DNA from: Oerskovia merdavium
Lineage (GTDB): Bacteria > Actinomycetota > Actinomycetes > Actinomycetales > Cellulomonadaceae
Direction: 5' to 3'
Assembly: GCF_014836755.1 (NCBI RefSeq)
Contig: NZ_JACSQF010000010.1
Coordinates: 62,001 to 126,000 of the forward strand
DNA: 64,000 nt
The stretch's first letter is position 1, and every line of letters begins with the position of its first letter. The translations under genes and the position numbers were made by a program. Shown piece after piece: positions 42,779-51,205 of the stretch. Below the pieces are notes generated by a model, which saw only the letters and a list, made by a program, of their open reading frames with translations, was not told where the DNA came from and did no database searches.

Positions 42779-44031
42779 GCGCTGGCTCCCTTCACGACGA
42801 CGGGGTTCGGGGCGGGCAGCCGGAAGATCGCCCGCACGAGCGGCGGGGCCGCGATGAAGAGCACGACGAGCGACTGGATGACCAGGACGATGTTGATCGA
42901 CGTACCCGTCGAGGCCTCCATGGCCCTGCCACCCACGTTGAGCCCGGCGTACAGCAGACCGGCGAAGAAGATGCCGAGCGGCTTGGACCTGCCCAGCAGG
43001 GCGACGGTGATCGCGTCGAACCCGATGGATCCGGCGATCCCACCGGTCAGCGCCTTCTCGGTGCCGAGGATCTGCACGGCACCGGCGAGGCCCGCGAGGG
43101 CACCCGAGACGACCATGACGAGCACGAACGAGGACGCCACGCCCATGCCTGCGGTCCGGGCGGCCTGCGGGTTGGAGCCCACCGCGCGGAACCGGAAGCC
43201 CCACGTCGAGCGGGACATGAGCCACCAGACGAAGACCGCGGCGAGGATCGCGACCAGGAAGCCCGCGTTGAGGCGGAACTGGTCGCCGAGCAGCAGCGGC
43301 AGCTGGGCCGTGTCCTTGACGCCCGGGCTCTTGGGCTGGTTGGAGCCGGGCCGGGTGAACGCGCTGGTCGTGAGGAACCACGCGACCAGGTAGAGCGCGA
43401 CGTAGTTCAGCATGATCGTCACGATCACCTCGTGCGCACCCGTACGGGCCTTGAGGAACCCGGCGATGCCTGCCCAGAACCCACCCGCGAGCACGCCGCC
43501 GAGCAGCGCGAGCAGCAGGTGCAGGACGGGCGGCAGGCTCCAGGCGAAGCCGACGTAGCCACCGATCGCAGCACCCATGAGGACCTGCCCCTGGGCGCCG
43601 ATGTTGAACAGGCCCGCGCGGAAGCCGACCGCCACGCCGAGGGCCGCGATGATGAGCGGCGTCGAGACCGTCATGGTCTCGGTCAGCGAGCGGATGCCAC
43701 GAGCGAACGTGGGGGCCTCGTAGTTGAAGACCGCGCCGCGGAACATCGCCGAGTAGGCGTCGCTCACGGCGCTCCAGGCCGCGCCGAAGAAGTCGGCGGG
43801 CTTGGCGAAGAGGTAGCTCGCGGCGGCGGTCACGTCAGGGTCGGTGACGATGATCAGGAGCCCGCCGATGACGAGCGCGAGGACGAACGCCAGGACGGTG
43901 ACGCCGAACGGGCCCGTCGTGATCTCCCGGAAGGTCGCAGCCCAGCGGGCGTCGCTCGCGGGCTTCGCCGCGCGCGGCGCCTCGGGGGCCGGCTCCCCCG
44001 TCGCCGGAGGGACGGGCTGCTGGTCGGTCAC
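42775..44031 (-). CDS. Nucleoside ABC transporter permease (first)
   Basis: A 418-aa permease with a 30-residue Pro/Ala-rich N-terminus and about ten hydrophobic segments. FRAGLFNIGAQGQVLMGA and RFRAVGSNPQAARTAGM are the matching family motifs. The GTG overlaps the ATPase stop (GTGA). Confidence 0.92.
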   Translation of the reverse strand: MTDQQPVPPATGEPAPEAPRAAKPASDARWAATFREITTGPFGVTVLAFVLALVIGGLLIIVTDPDVTAAASYLFAKPADFFGAAWSAVSDAYSAMFRGAVFNYEAPTFARGIRSLTETMTVSTPLIIAALGVAVGFRAGLFNIGAQGQVLMGAAIGGYVGFAWSLPPVLHLLLALLGGVLAGGFWAGIAGFLKARTGAHEVIVTIMLNYVALYLVAWFLTTSAFTRPGSNQPKSPGVKDTAQLPLLLGDQFRLNAGFLVAILAAVFVWWLMSRSTWGFRFRAVGSNPQAARTAGMGVASSFVLVMVVSGALAGLAGAVQILGTEKALTGGIAGSIGFDAITVALLGRSKPLGIFFAGLLYAGLNVGGRAMEASTGTSINIVLVIQSLVVLFIAAPPLVRAIFRLPAPNPVVVKGASA

Positions 44032-45581
44032 TGGGTTGCTCCCGTCGTGTCGGTCTGGTCGGTCACCTGTGCGGTGGCCTCGTCGTAGGGCACGCCGGCC
44101 ATCATGAGGCCGAGCACCTCGCGGGAGGTCGTCGGGGGGACGAAGCCCACGATGCGCCCGCGGTACATCACGGCGATCCGGTCGGCGAGCTCCACGACCT
44201 CGTCGAGCTCGGTCGAGACGATGATCACCGGCGTGCCGTTGTCACGCTCCTGGACGATGCGGCGGTGCAGGAACTCGATGGAACCCACGTCCACGCCGCG
44301 CGTCGGCTGGCTCGCGATGAAGAGCTTGAGCGGTCGCGAGAGCTCGCGCGCGAGGACGACCTTCTGCTGGTTGCCGCCCGAGAGCCGGCCGACCTCCTGG
44401 CCGGGGCCCTGCGTGCGGATGTCGAACTCCGTGATGCGGTGCTCGGCGTTGCGCCGGATCTCCGGCAGGTTGAGCGCGATGCCCCGCGCGTACGGGGACT
44501 TGTCGTAGAGGTCGAGCACGAGGTTCTCCGCGACCGTGAAGTCGAGGACGAGGCCGTCGACCTTGCGGTCCTCGGGGACGAACCCGATCCCGGCGTCGAG
44601 GGCCGCGTCGGGCGAGAGCCCCCGCAGCTCCTTGCCGTGCAGCTCGATCGACCCCTCCGCAGAGGGGATCAACCCGAGGATGGCCTCGGTGAGCTCGGTC
44701 TGCCCGTTGCCCTGCACGCCCGCGACGGCGAGGATCTCGCCCTGCGCGACCGAGAACGAGACGCGGTCCACGACGGCCTGCCCGTTGGGCGCGAGGACCG
44801 TGAGGTCCGTGACCACGAAGGTCTCGTCACCGAGCTTCGCGGGTGCCTTGTCGAGGCCGAGCGAGACCGAGCGTCCCACCATGAGCGACGCGAGCTCGGT
44901 CTCCGAGGCCGTCGGCTCGGCCTTGCCGACGACGGCGCCACGGCGGATGACCGTGATGACGTCCGCGACGGCCTTGACCTCGCGCAGCTTGTGCGTGATG
45001 AAGACGATCGAGGTGCCCGAGGCCTTGAGCTGTCGCATGATCTCGATCAGCTCGTCGGTCTCCTGCGGGGTCAGCACCGCGGTGGGTTCGTCGAGGATGA
45101 GGACCTTGGCCTCGCGTGCGAGCGCCTTGACGATCTCGACGCGCTGCTGCACGCCGACCGGCAGGTCCTCGACGACGGCGTCCGGGTCCAGGCCGAAGCC
45201 GAACCGCGCGGACAGGTCGCGGACGCGGGCACGGGCGGCCTCGAGGTCCAGGAACCCCCCGGCCTTGACGTCCTCGTGCCCGAGCATGACGTTCTCTGCG
45301 ACGGTGAACACGGGCACGAGCATGAAGTGCTGGTGCACCATGCCGATCCCGGCGGCGAGCGCGTCACCCGGTCCCCGGAAGGCGCGCTCCTCGTCGTCGA
45401 GCAGGATGGCGCCCGAGTCGGCCTGATAGAGGCCGAACAGCACGTTCATCAACGTGCTCTTGCCTGCGCCGTTCTCCCCGAGGAGGGCATGGATCTGCCC
45501 CGGTTCGATGACGAGGTCGATGTGGTCGTTGGCGACGAGCGGTCCGAACGACTTGGTGATACCGCGGAGCTCCAGCTTCAC
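44028..45581 (-). CDS. Nucleoside ABC transporter ATP-binding protein
   Basis: A 517-aa double-domain ATPase. The first domain has Walker A GENGAGKST and LDEPTAVLTPQE. The second has a changed Walker A (GVQGNGQTEL, no Lys) and LSGGNQQKVVLAREL, as is normal for sugar/nucleoside ABC proteins of this type. The GTG at 45581 has AAGGGA upstream. A perfect hairpin in the gap after bmp should limit its expression relative to the lipoprotein. Confidence 0.93.
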   Translation of the reverse strand: MKLELRGITKSFGPLVANDHIDLVIEPGQIHALLGENGAGKSTLMNVLFGLYQADSGAILLDDEERAFRGPGDALAAGIGMVHQHFMLVPVFTVAENVMLGHEDVKAGGFLDLEAARARVRDLSARFGFGLDPDAVVEDLPVGVQQRVEIVKALAREAKVLILDEPTAVLTPQETDELIEIMRQLKASGTSIVFITHKLREVKAVADVITVIRRGAVVGKAEPTASETELASLMVGRSVSLGLDKAPAKLGDETFVVTDLTVLAPNGQAVVDRVSFSVAQGEILAVAGVQGNGQTELTEAILGLIPSAEGSIELHGKELRGLSPDAALDAGIGFVPEDRKVDGLVLDFTVAENLVLDLYDKSPYARGIALNLPEIRRNAEHRITEFDIRTQGPGQEVGRLSGGNQQKVVLARELSRPLKLFIASQPTRGVDVGSIEFLHRRIVQERDNGTPVIIVSTELDEVVELADRIAVMYRGRIVGFVPPTTSREVLGLMMAGVPYDEATAQVTDQTDTTGATQ

Positions 45582-45633
45582 GTACGGTCCCTTCGATGCA
45601 CAGGCAGCCTTGCCTGTGACGTTAGCCCAAGAC

Positions 45634-45675
45634 TGGTCGAGCCGGCCCGGCGAGGATGCCGGGCCGGCTCGACCA
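45634..45675 (-). terminator. Intra-operon hairpin between bmp and the ATPase gene
   Basis: Arms 45634-45651 and 45658-45675 are perfect 18-bp complements around a 6-nt loop. It would partly terminate or protect the bmp transcript, giving more binding protein than transporter, a common arrangement. Confidence 0.8.
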
Positions 45676-45692
45676 CGAGGTACAGCGTCAGG

Positions 45693-46787
45693 TCACGGCG
45701 AGCTCGGGGACTCCACGACGATGGTGCCGTCGATGATGTCCTTGCGGAGCTGGTCGATCTCGTCCTTGAGCTCCTGCGGGACCTTGGACTCGAAGTCGTG
45801 GTACGGCGCGATGTCCACGCCGCCGTTCTCGAGCGTGCCCACGTAGGGCTCGTTCGAGAACTCGTCCTCGGAGGCTGCGGTGATGACGTCCTCGACGCCC
45901 GCACCGATCTCCTTGAGGACCGAGGTCAGGATCAGGTCGCCCGAGTCGGGGTTGGTCTCGAAGCCGTCGGCGTCGACCCAGATGACCGAGACGTCGGTCG
46001 CGTCCTTGGCCGCGGCGAGCGTGCCGACACCGACCGGACCGGCGACGGGCATGATGATGTCCGCGCCCTGGTCGATGAAGGTCTGCGTGAGCTGCTGGCC
46101 CTGGGACTGGTCCTCGAAGCCGCCGGCGAACGAGCCGTTCTGCGTCTCCTTGTTCCAGCCGAGGGTCTTGACGTCGGTGCCGTGCGTCTCGTTGTAGTTC
46201 GCGACGCCGTCGACGAAGCCGTCCATGAAGATCGTCACGGACGGGATCTGCAGACCGCCGTAGGTGGCGACCGTGCCCGTCTTGCTCATGCCCGCGGCGA
46301 GGTAGCCGGCGAGGAACGAGGCCTGGGCGGTGTCGAAGCTGATGGGCTTGACGTTGTCGAGCTCGATCGTGTTGCCGTCAGCGTCTTGCGCCGTCGAGTC
46401 GACGATCGCGAAGTCGACGTCGGCGTTCGCCTGGGCCGCGTCGCCCGTGGCGGTCGCGAGCAGGAAGCCGACCGTGACGATGATGTTGCAGTTCTCGGAG
46501 ATCAGGTTGTCGATGTTCGGAGCGAAGTTCGACTCCTCCTTCGACTCCGCCGTGGCGGTCTGGATGCCCAGGTTCTTCTCCGCAGCCATGAGGCCGTTGT
46601 AGCCCGACTCGTTGAAGGACTTGTCGTCGAACCCGCCGGCGTCGGACACCATGCAGGCCTTGAAGCTCGACTCGGAGCCTCCCGCCGTTCCCGTGCTGCC
46701 ACCCTCGTCGGGCGCGCTGCCACATGCGGCCAGCGTCAGCGCGGCGACCGCCGCGAGCGCGGTCATCTGCGTTGCTCTCTTCACCAT
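45693..46787 (-). CDS. BMP family nucleoside-binding lipoprotein
   Basis: A 364-aa substrate-binding lipoprotein (Bmp/PnrA-like). The signal ends in lipobox LAAC with Cys22. KACMVSDAGGFDDKSFNESGY is close to the conserved ligand-binding stretch, and VIWVDADGFETNPDSGD follows later. It delivers nucleosides to the ABC system encoded next. AGGAG precedes the ATG. The nucleoside salvage genes downstream on the same strand support the ligand class. Confidence 0.92.
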   Translation of the reverse strand: MVKRATQMTALAAVAALTLAACGSAPDEGGSTGTAGGSESSFKACMVSDAGGFDDKSFNESGYNGLMAAEKNLGIQTATAESKEESNFAPNIDNLISENCNIIVTVGFLLATATGDAAQANADVDFAIVDSTAQDADGNTIELDNVKPISFDTAQASFLAGYLAAGMSKTGTVATYGGLQIPSVTIFMDGFVDGVANYNETHGTDVKTLGWNKETQNGSFAGGFEDQSQGQQLTQTFIDQGADIIMPVAGPVGVGTLAAAKDATDVSVIWVDADGFETNPDSGDLILTSVLKEIGAGVEDVITAASEDEFSNEPYVGTLENGGVDIAPYHDFESKVPQELKDEIDQLRKDIIDGTIVVESPSSP

Positions 46788-47156
46788 GAGCTCCTGTCGA
46801 TCTCGTCGTTGGCCTCACGGAGATGACCGGGACCCACCCGCGCGCCGTTGCACGGGAAGGTCACGGAGTCCGTCGGCCTGTATGGATCGAACACTAGCCA
46901 CGTCCTTGAATCGTGGACGTTACTTGCGGGTAACGACGCCGCTTCGTTATGGAAGCGTCATCTGGCGTCTCAGCCGTGGTCGTTCTCGGTCCACGGATCG
47001 GACACCTGGTTGTGTCGAGCAACCACGACAGGCGATGGCTGGGGACGCCGGGAGCCGTCCGGTCGCCGCCGCTGGACCGGTCTGGGTGCCCGCCGTGCCC
47101 GTCGCTGGACCGGTCTGGGTGCCCGCCGTGCCCGTCGCCGAGCCCGCCCCGCCCGC
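46788..47156. other. Intergenic region: bmp upstream region plus tandem repeat
   Basis: These 369 bp hold no gene I can support. The left part is less GC-rich and is the upstream region of bmp; it contains CCACG-N9-CGTGG at 46898-46916 and a possible minus-strand -10 TAGTGT near 46891-46896. The right part is a GC-rich 33-bp tandem repeat (see its own entry). Confidence 0.5.
47071..47136. repeat. 33-bp unit repeated twice exactly
   Basis: A 33-bp sequence beginning GCTGGACCGG occurs at 47071-47103 and again at 47104-47136 with no change. It lies 21 bp downstream of the M20 stop. The function is unknown; it could be a recent duplication. Confidence 0.85.
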
Positions 47157-48407
47157 TCAGCCCAGCGCGACGCGCGCGAGCAGCCGGACCCCGGCACCGA
47201 TCGCCGACTCGTCGACCTGCAGGTCGCCCTGGTGGATGTCGTACGAGCGGCCGCCGGGCGTCCGGGTCCCGAGCCGCGCCATGGCGCCGGGCACCTTGGT
47301 CAGGTACCAGGCGAAGTCCTCCCCGCCGAGCGACTGCTCGGTCAGCAGCACCGAGGCCGGCCCGAGCACGTCGCGCGCGGCCGCCTCGAGCGCCCCCGTG
47401 CAGTCCTCGGCGTTCTCGACCGGCGGCACGCCGCGCGTGTGGTTCACGGTCACCTCGACCTCGTAGGGGGCCACGACCTGCTCGACCGCGTCGTGGAGCA
47501 CCTGGCCCGCGAACTCCCAGGCCCGCACGTCGAGGCAGCGCAGCGTCCCCCGGACGGTCCCGGTGCTGGGGATCGCGTTGTGCGCCGAGCCGGCGTGCAC
47601 CGCGCCCCACGTGAGGTTGACGCCCGAGCGCGGGTCGAGCCGGCGCCCGAGCACGGCCGGCACCTGGGTGATGACCTGGCCGAGCGCGTAGACGACGTCG
47701 CCCGTCAGGTGCGGGCGCGACGTGTGGCCGCCCGGCGAGGTGATGGTCACCGACACCTCGTCCGAGGCCGAGGTGATGGGGCCGATGCGCGTACCGATCT
47801 GCCCGGCGTCGACCTTGGGGTCGCAGTGGACCGCGTAGATCTCGTCGACGCCGTCGAGGCCGCCCTGCGCGATCACGTCGAGCGAGCCGCCGGGCTGGAC
47901 CTCCTCGGCGGGCTGGAAGATCAGCCGCACGGGGCGCGTGAGCTCTCCTCGCTGCGCGAGCTCGGCCAGGACCAGGCCCGCCCCGAGCACCACGGTCGTG
48001 TGGACGTCGTGACCGCACGCGTGCGCGACCCCCGGGACGGTCGAGGCCCACGGCAGCTCGCAGCGGTCCTGGAGCGGCAGCGCGTCGATGTCGGCTCGCA
48101 GTGCGACCCGCCCGCGCGTCTCGCCGTCGGGCCCCTCGGCTCCTCCGACGTCGCACACCAGCCCGGTGCCCTGCAGCAGGCGCGGCACGAGCCCGGCTGC
48201 GCGCAGGCGGTCGGCGATCAGCGCCGTGGTGCGGGTCTCGGCCCGCGAGACCTCGGGGTGCGCGTGGATGTCTCGCCGGATCGCGACGAGCTCGTCCGCG
48301 AGCGAGGCCGCGACGGCCGCGACGCGGTCCCCGGCCTCGGTCCGCCCGCCGCCCGACGGCAGCGACGGGGTGCGGTCGTTCTGGGTGCTCTCCTCAGGCG
48401 TGCTCAC
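47157..48407 (-). CDS. M20 family amidohydrolase
   Basis: A 416-aa metal-dependent amidohydrolase of the IAA-amino-acid/hippurate hydrolase branch. HACGHDVHT and QPAEE supply metal ligands, and GGEDFAWY is the C-terminal signature. It would cleave an N-acyl amino acid or peptide-like amide in the cytoplasm. The GTG at 48407 lies 6 nt after TAGTCT, so it is probably leaderless. The natural substrate is not known. Confidence 0.9.
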   Translation of the reverse strand: MSTPEESTQNDRTPSLPSGGGRTEAGDRVAAVAASLADELVAIRRDIHAHPEVSRAETRTTALIADRLRAAGLVPRLLQGTGLVCDVGGAEGPDGETRGRVALRADIDALPLQDRCELPWASTVPGVAHACGHDVHTTVVLGAGLVLAELAQRGELTRPVRLIFQPAEEVQPGGSLDVIAQGGLDGVDEIYAVHCDPKVDAGQIGTRIGPITSASDEVSVTITSPGGHTSRPHLTGDVVYALGQVITQVPAVLGRRLDPRSGVNLTWGAVHAGSAHNAIPSTGTVRGTLRCLDVRAWEFAGQVLHDAVEQVVAPYEVEVTVNHTRGVPPVENAEDCTGALEAAARDVLGPASVLLTEQSLGGEDFAWYLTKVPGAMARLGTRTPGGRSYDIHQGDLQVDESAIGAGVRLLARVALG

Positions 48408-48413
48408 ACGCCG

Positions 48414-48419
48414 AGACTA
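48414..48419 (-). promoter_or_regulatory. -10 element TAGTCT of a leaderless promoter
   Basis: TAGTCT on the minus strand plus 6 nt leads into the GTG at 48407. Confidence 0.5.
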
Positions 48420-48542
48420 ACGCCGACCTGCGACGGCGGGGCGGGACGGTCACGCACCGGACGGCGAGAGGACCGCGCGGCCCGCGCTGCGCCGGCGGGC
48501 GGCGGGGGAGCGCCCCCCCCGGCCCGACGGCGGTGCTCCCGT

Positions 48543-48563
48543 CGTGCCGTGCGCGACGGCACG
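48543..48563 (-). terminator. Possible terminator after the PAP2-kinase gene
   Basis: CGTGCCGT and ACGGCACG pair over 8 bp with a 5-nt loop, 45 bp after the stop. The rest of the 200-bp gap is very GC-rich and shows nothing else. Confidence 0.5.
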
Positions 48564-48608
48564 CGACGGCACGTCCAGGAGACGGGCCGTCCCCTGGCAC
48601 GCTCGGCC

Positions 48609-50300
48609 TCAGCCCGCCGTCGGGTCCGTGGGTGCGTAGATCCGGAGACCGCCGGGCACCATGGTGAGCGTCGCGTCGACGACGCGGTCGCCGTCGATCT
48701 CGAGCGTCTCGCCGTCGTGCGCGAGGATCACCGGGTCGTGCGGCGGGCCGTCCCCGAAGCGCAGCGCGAGGTCGGGCGTCGTCCACGAGTCGACCGCGAG
48801 GTGGCGTTCGAGAGGCTGGACGCGCCGCGCGAGCGAGGACGCGCCGCCGCCCGCGACGGTCTCGAGGAACAGCCGCACCCTGCTGTAGCGCTTCTCGGCG
48901 CGGCCCGTGCGGACGTCGAGGACGCCGTCGTCGAGCCGGATGCGCTCGACAGGGGCGAGGTTCTGCGGGACGTACTTGTCGACGCCCGCGAAGAACGACC
49001 AGTACGAGCCGACCACGCCGTCCACGGACAGCCGCAGCGGGGCGGCCGAGCGCAGGACGCGCGAGGTGGCCCACACGGTCGCCGGCCACTTCCCGAGCCG
49101 CTTCTCGGCGCGCTCGCGCTGCGAGACGAGCTCGGGGTAGATGCCGAGCGAGAAGGTGTTGAGCACCGTGAGCGGGTCCTTGCCGTCGACGCGGAGCTCG
49201 GCGACGTCGACGCTCACGCCCGAACCGGTCCGGACCGCGTCGACCGTCGCGGACATCGACGTGAGGTCGGCCGCCTTGGCGAAGTGGTTGAGCGTCCCGC
49301 CGGGCAGGACCACGAGCGGGAGCCCGTGCTCCCGGGCGGCAGCAGCCGCGGTCGAGACCGTGCCGTCGCCTCCGCTGATCCCGAGCGCGACCGCGGGGCG
49401 GACGTCGTCGGAGGTCGTGCCGGCATGACCGGCATGACCGGCCTGGTCGGCACGGTCGGCACGGTCGGCCTGGCCGCGTGCCGCCAGGTCGTACAGCTCG
49501 TGCAGGTCGTCCCCCTCGGCGAGGACGTGCACCCGGGCCTTCGGGAGGTCGCGGCGGAGGACCTCGAGAGGGTCCTCCTTGAGGATCCGCCCGGACCCGG
49601 CGGACGTGTTGACGACGACGAACAAGCCCTCGCCGTCGGGGAGAGCGGGGACGTCGGTGGGGGGCCCGGCAGGCACGTCGGGTGCGGGTCCGGGGGGAGA
49701 GGGAACGAGCCACCGGCCGAGCACGGCGAGCCCGACCCCGAGCGCGGCACCCCCGACGACGTCCGAGAACCAGTGCGCGCCCACGTGCAGGCGCGAGTAC
49801 ATGACCGCCCCCGCGACGGGCGCGACGACGAGCCCGGCGGCGGGCCACTCGATGGCCACCCCCGTCGCGAACGCCGCGGCCGACGCCGAGTGGCCGGACG
49901 GGAACGACGGGGTGGTCGGGTAGCGGCGCAGCCGCCGCACGAGCGGCAGCACGTCCGCAGCGGGACGATCACCGCCGAACAGCCCCTTGCCGAGCAGGTT
50001 CGCGGTCGCGCTCGCGACCGCGAGCGTCCCCAGGCCCCGCACCGCGGCACGGCGCCCCCGGGCACCGGTCGCGGCCAGCCCGGCACCGAGCACCATCCAC
50101 AGGACGCTGTGGTTCGCCGCCGTCGAGAGCCGCACGAGCGCGGCATCGGCCTGCGGGCCCAGCCGTCGCCCGTAGGTCCGTTCGTTCATGCGGCGGTCGA
50201 GCCGGGCGATCGCGGGGAAGGCCTCGTGGGGCTTGATGAGGCCCGTGAAGCGGGGCCTCCGCCGACGGTTCTGGACGGGGACGGGGGAGTGCGACGGCAT
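48609..50300 (-). CDS. PAP2 phosphatase-diacylglycerol kinase fusion protein
   Basis: A 563-aa fusion. The N half is a type 2 phosphatidic acid phosphatase with all three motifs: KGLFGGDRP (K105 to P113), PSFPSGHS (131-138) and SRLHVGAHWFSD (169-180). The C half is a diacylglycerol/lipid kinase with VVVNTSAGSGRI near 228 and GGDGT at 310-314. Between them is a low-complexity insert of repeated ADR/AGH residues (about 278-294). The two activities act on lipid phosphates in opposite directions. The ATG is 6 nt after TACGGT, so it may be leaderless. The DNA of the insert has repeated 9-mers, a likely indel hot spot. Confidence 0.88.
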   Translation of the reverse strand: MPSHSPVPVQNRRRRPRFTGLIKPHEAFPAIARLDRRMNERTYGRRLGPQADAALVRLSTAANHSVLWMVLGAGLAATGARGRRAAVRGLGTLAVASATANLLGKGLFGGDRPAADVLPLVRRLRRYPTTPSFPSGHSASAAAFATGVAIEWPAAGLVVAPVAGAVMYSRLHVGAHWFSDVVGGAALGVGLAVLGRWLVPSPPGPAPDVPAGPPTDVPALPDGEGLFVVVNTSAGSGRILKEDPLEVLRRDLPKARVHVLAEGDDLHELYDLAARGQADRADRADQAGHAGHAGTTSDDVRPAVALGISGGDGTVSTAAAAAREHGLPLVVLPGGTLNHFAKAADLTSMSATVDAVRTGSGVSVDVAELRVDGKDPLTVLNTFSLGIYPELVSQRERAEKRLGKWPATVWATSRVLRSAAPLRLSVDGVVGSYWSFFAGVDKYVPQNLAPVERIRLDDGVLDVRTGRAEKRYSRVRLFLETVAGGGASSLARRVQPLERHLAVDSWTTPDLALRFGDGPPHDPVILAHDGETLEIDGDRVVDATLTMVPGGLRIYAPTDPTAG

Positions 50301-50306
50301 CTCCCC

Positions 50307-50312
50307 ACCGTA
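50307..50312 (-). promoter_or_regulatory. -10 element TACGGT of a leaderless promoter
   Basis: TACGGT on the minus strand, then GGGGAG, then the ATG at 50300. GGGGAG could alternatively serve as a ribosome binding site. Confidence 0.45.
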
Positions 50313-50429
50313 GGACCGCCGCAGGGGCGTCGCCCGCCCGCGCGCTGTGACGTCGAGCAGGTGCTCCTGCGGGAGCGGCGCCGTCGGGCGTCCTGCTCGT
50401 CCGGCACCCTCGTTCTGACACAACTCCGA

Positions 50430-50435
50430 TAAGTT
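50430..50435 (+). promoter_or_regulatory. -10 element TAAGTT of a leaderless promoter
   Basis: GATAAGTT then CTCCCT then the ATG at 50442; no ribosome binding site is present. Confidence 0.5.
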
Positions 50436-50441
50436 CTCCCT

Positions 50442-51110
50442 ATGGGCACCACCCCCGACCCCATCCGGGTCTTCCTCCTCGACGACCACGAGGTCGTCCG
50501 CCGCGGCGTCGCCGCCCTCCTCGAGGCCGAGGACGACATCCAGGTCGTCGGCGAGGCCGGCACCGCAGCCTCGGCCCTGCCGCGCATCCGTGCGGTGCGA
50601 CCGGACGTCGCCGTGCTCGACGTGCGCCTGCCCGACGGCTCGGGCGTCGAGGTCTGCCGCGACGTGCGCTCCGAGATGCCGGAGATCGGCTGCCTCATGC
50701 TCACGTCCTTCGCGGACGACGAGGCGCTGTTCCAGGCCGTCCTCGCGGGGGCCTCGGGCTACGTCCTCAAGCAGATCCACGGCTCCGACCTCGTGGGGGC
50801 CGTGCGGACCATCGCGGGCGGCGGCTCGCTGCTCGACCCGGTCAGCACCGCGCGCATCCTCGACCGGCTGCGCACGCCGCAGGCCCAGGAGGTCGACCGT
50901 CTCGAGGGGCTCTCGCCCCAGGAGCGTCAGATCGTCGACCTGATCGGCGAGGGCATGACGAACCGCCAGATCGGTGAGCGCCTGTTCCTCGCAGAGAAGA
51001 CCGTCAAGAACTACGTGTCGCACATCCTGTCGACGCTCGGGCTGCAGCGCCGCACGCAGGTCGCGGTCCTGGCGACCGAGCTGCGTACCGAGGACCGTCC
51101 GCGCGGCTGA
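50442..51110 (+). CDS. DevR/NarL-family response regulator
   Basis: A 222-aa response regulator with a receiver domain (Asp60 in VAVLDVRLPDG; Lys in YVLKQIHG) and a C-terminal LuxR-type helix-turn-helix (LSPQERQIVDLIGEGMTNRQ; KTVKNYVSHILSTLGLQRRT). The latter resembles DevR/DosR, including the KTVKNYVS recognition helix. The convergent GAF kinase gene ends 96 bp downstream, and the two likely form a pair. A DosR-box-like palindrome at 53416 lies before doxX. Confidence 0.92.
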   Translation: MGTTPDPIRVFLLDDHEVVRRGVAALLEAEDDIQVVGEAGTAASALPRIRAVRPDVAVLDVRLPDGSGVEVCRDVRSEMPEIGCLMLTSFADDEALFQAVLAGASGYVLKQIHGSDLVGAVRTIAGGGSLLDPVSTARILDRLRTPQAQEVDRLEGLSPQERQIVDLIGEGMTNRQIGERLFLAEKTVKNYVSHILSTLGLQRRTQVAVLATELRTEDRPRG

Positions 51111-51205
51111 GCCGCACGGCCCGCTGGGCATCGCCCGACGACGGAGCGTAGGTCGGGTGCGCGGGTCGCCCGGCCGGCAGGTCCGGACCCCGCCCGAGGA
51201 ACGAC

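Noticed and set aside
46848-50432. A plus-strand open frame of over 1100 codons
   Set aside because: It is antisense to the M20 and PAP2-kinase genes, with His/Arg/Asp-biased sequence and no motifs.
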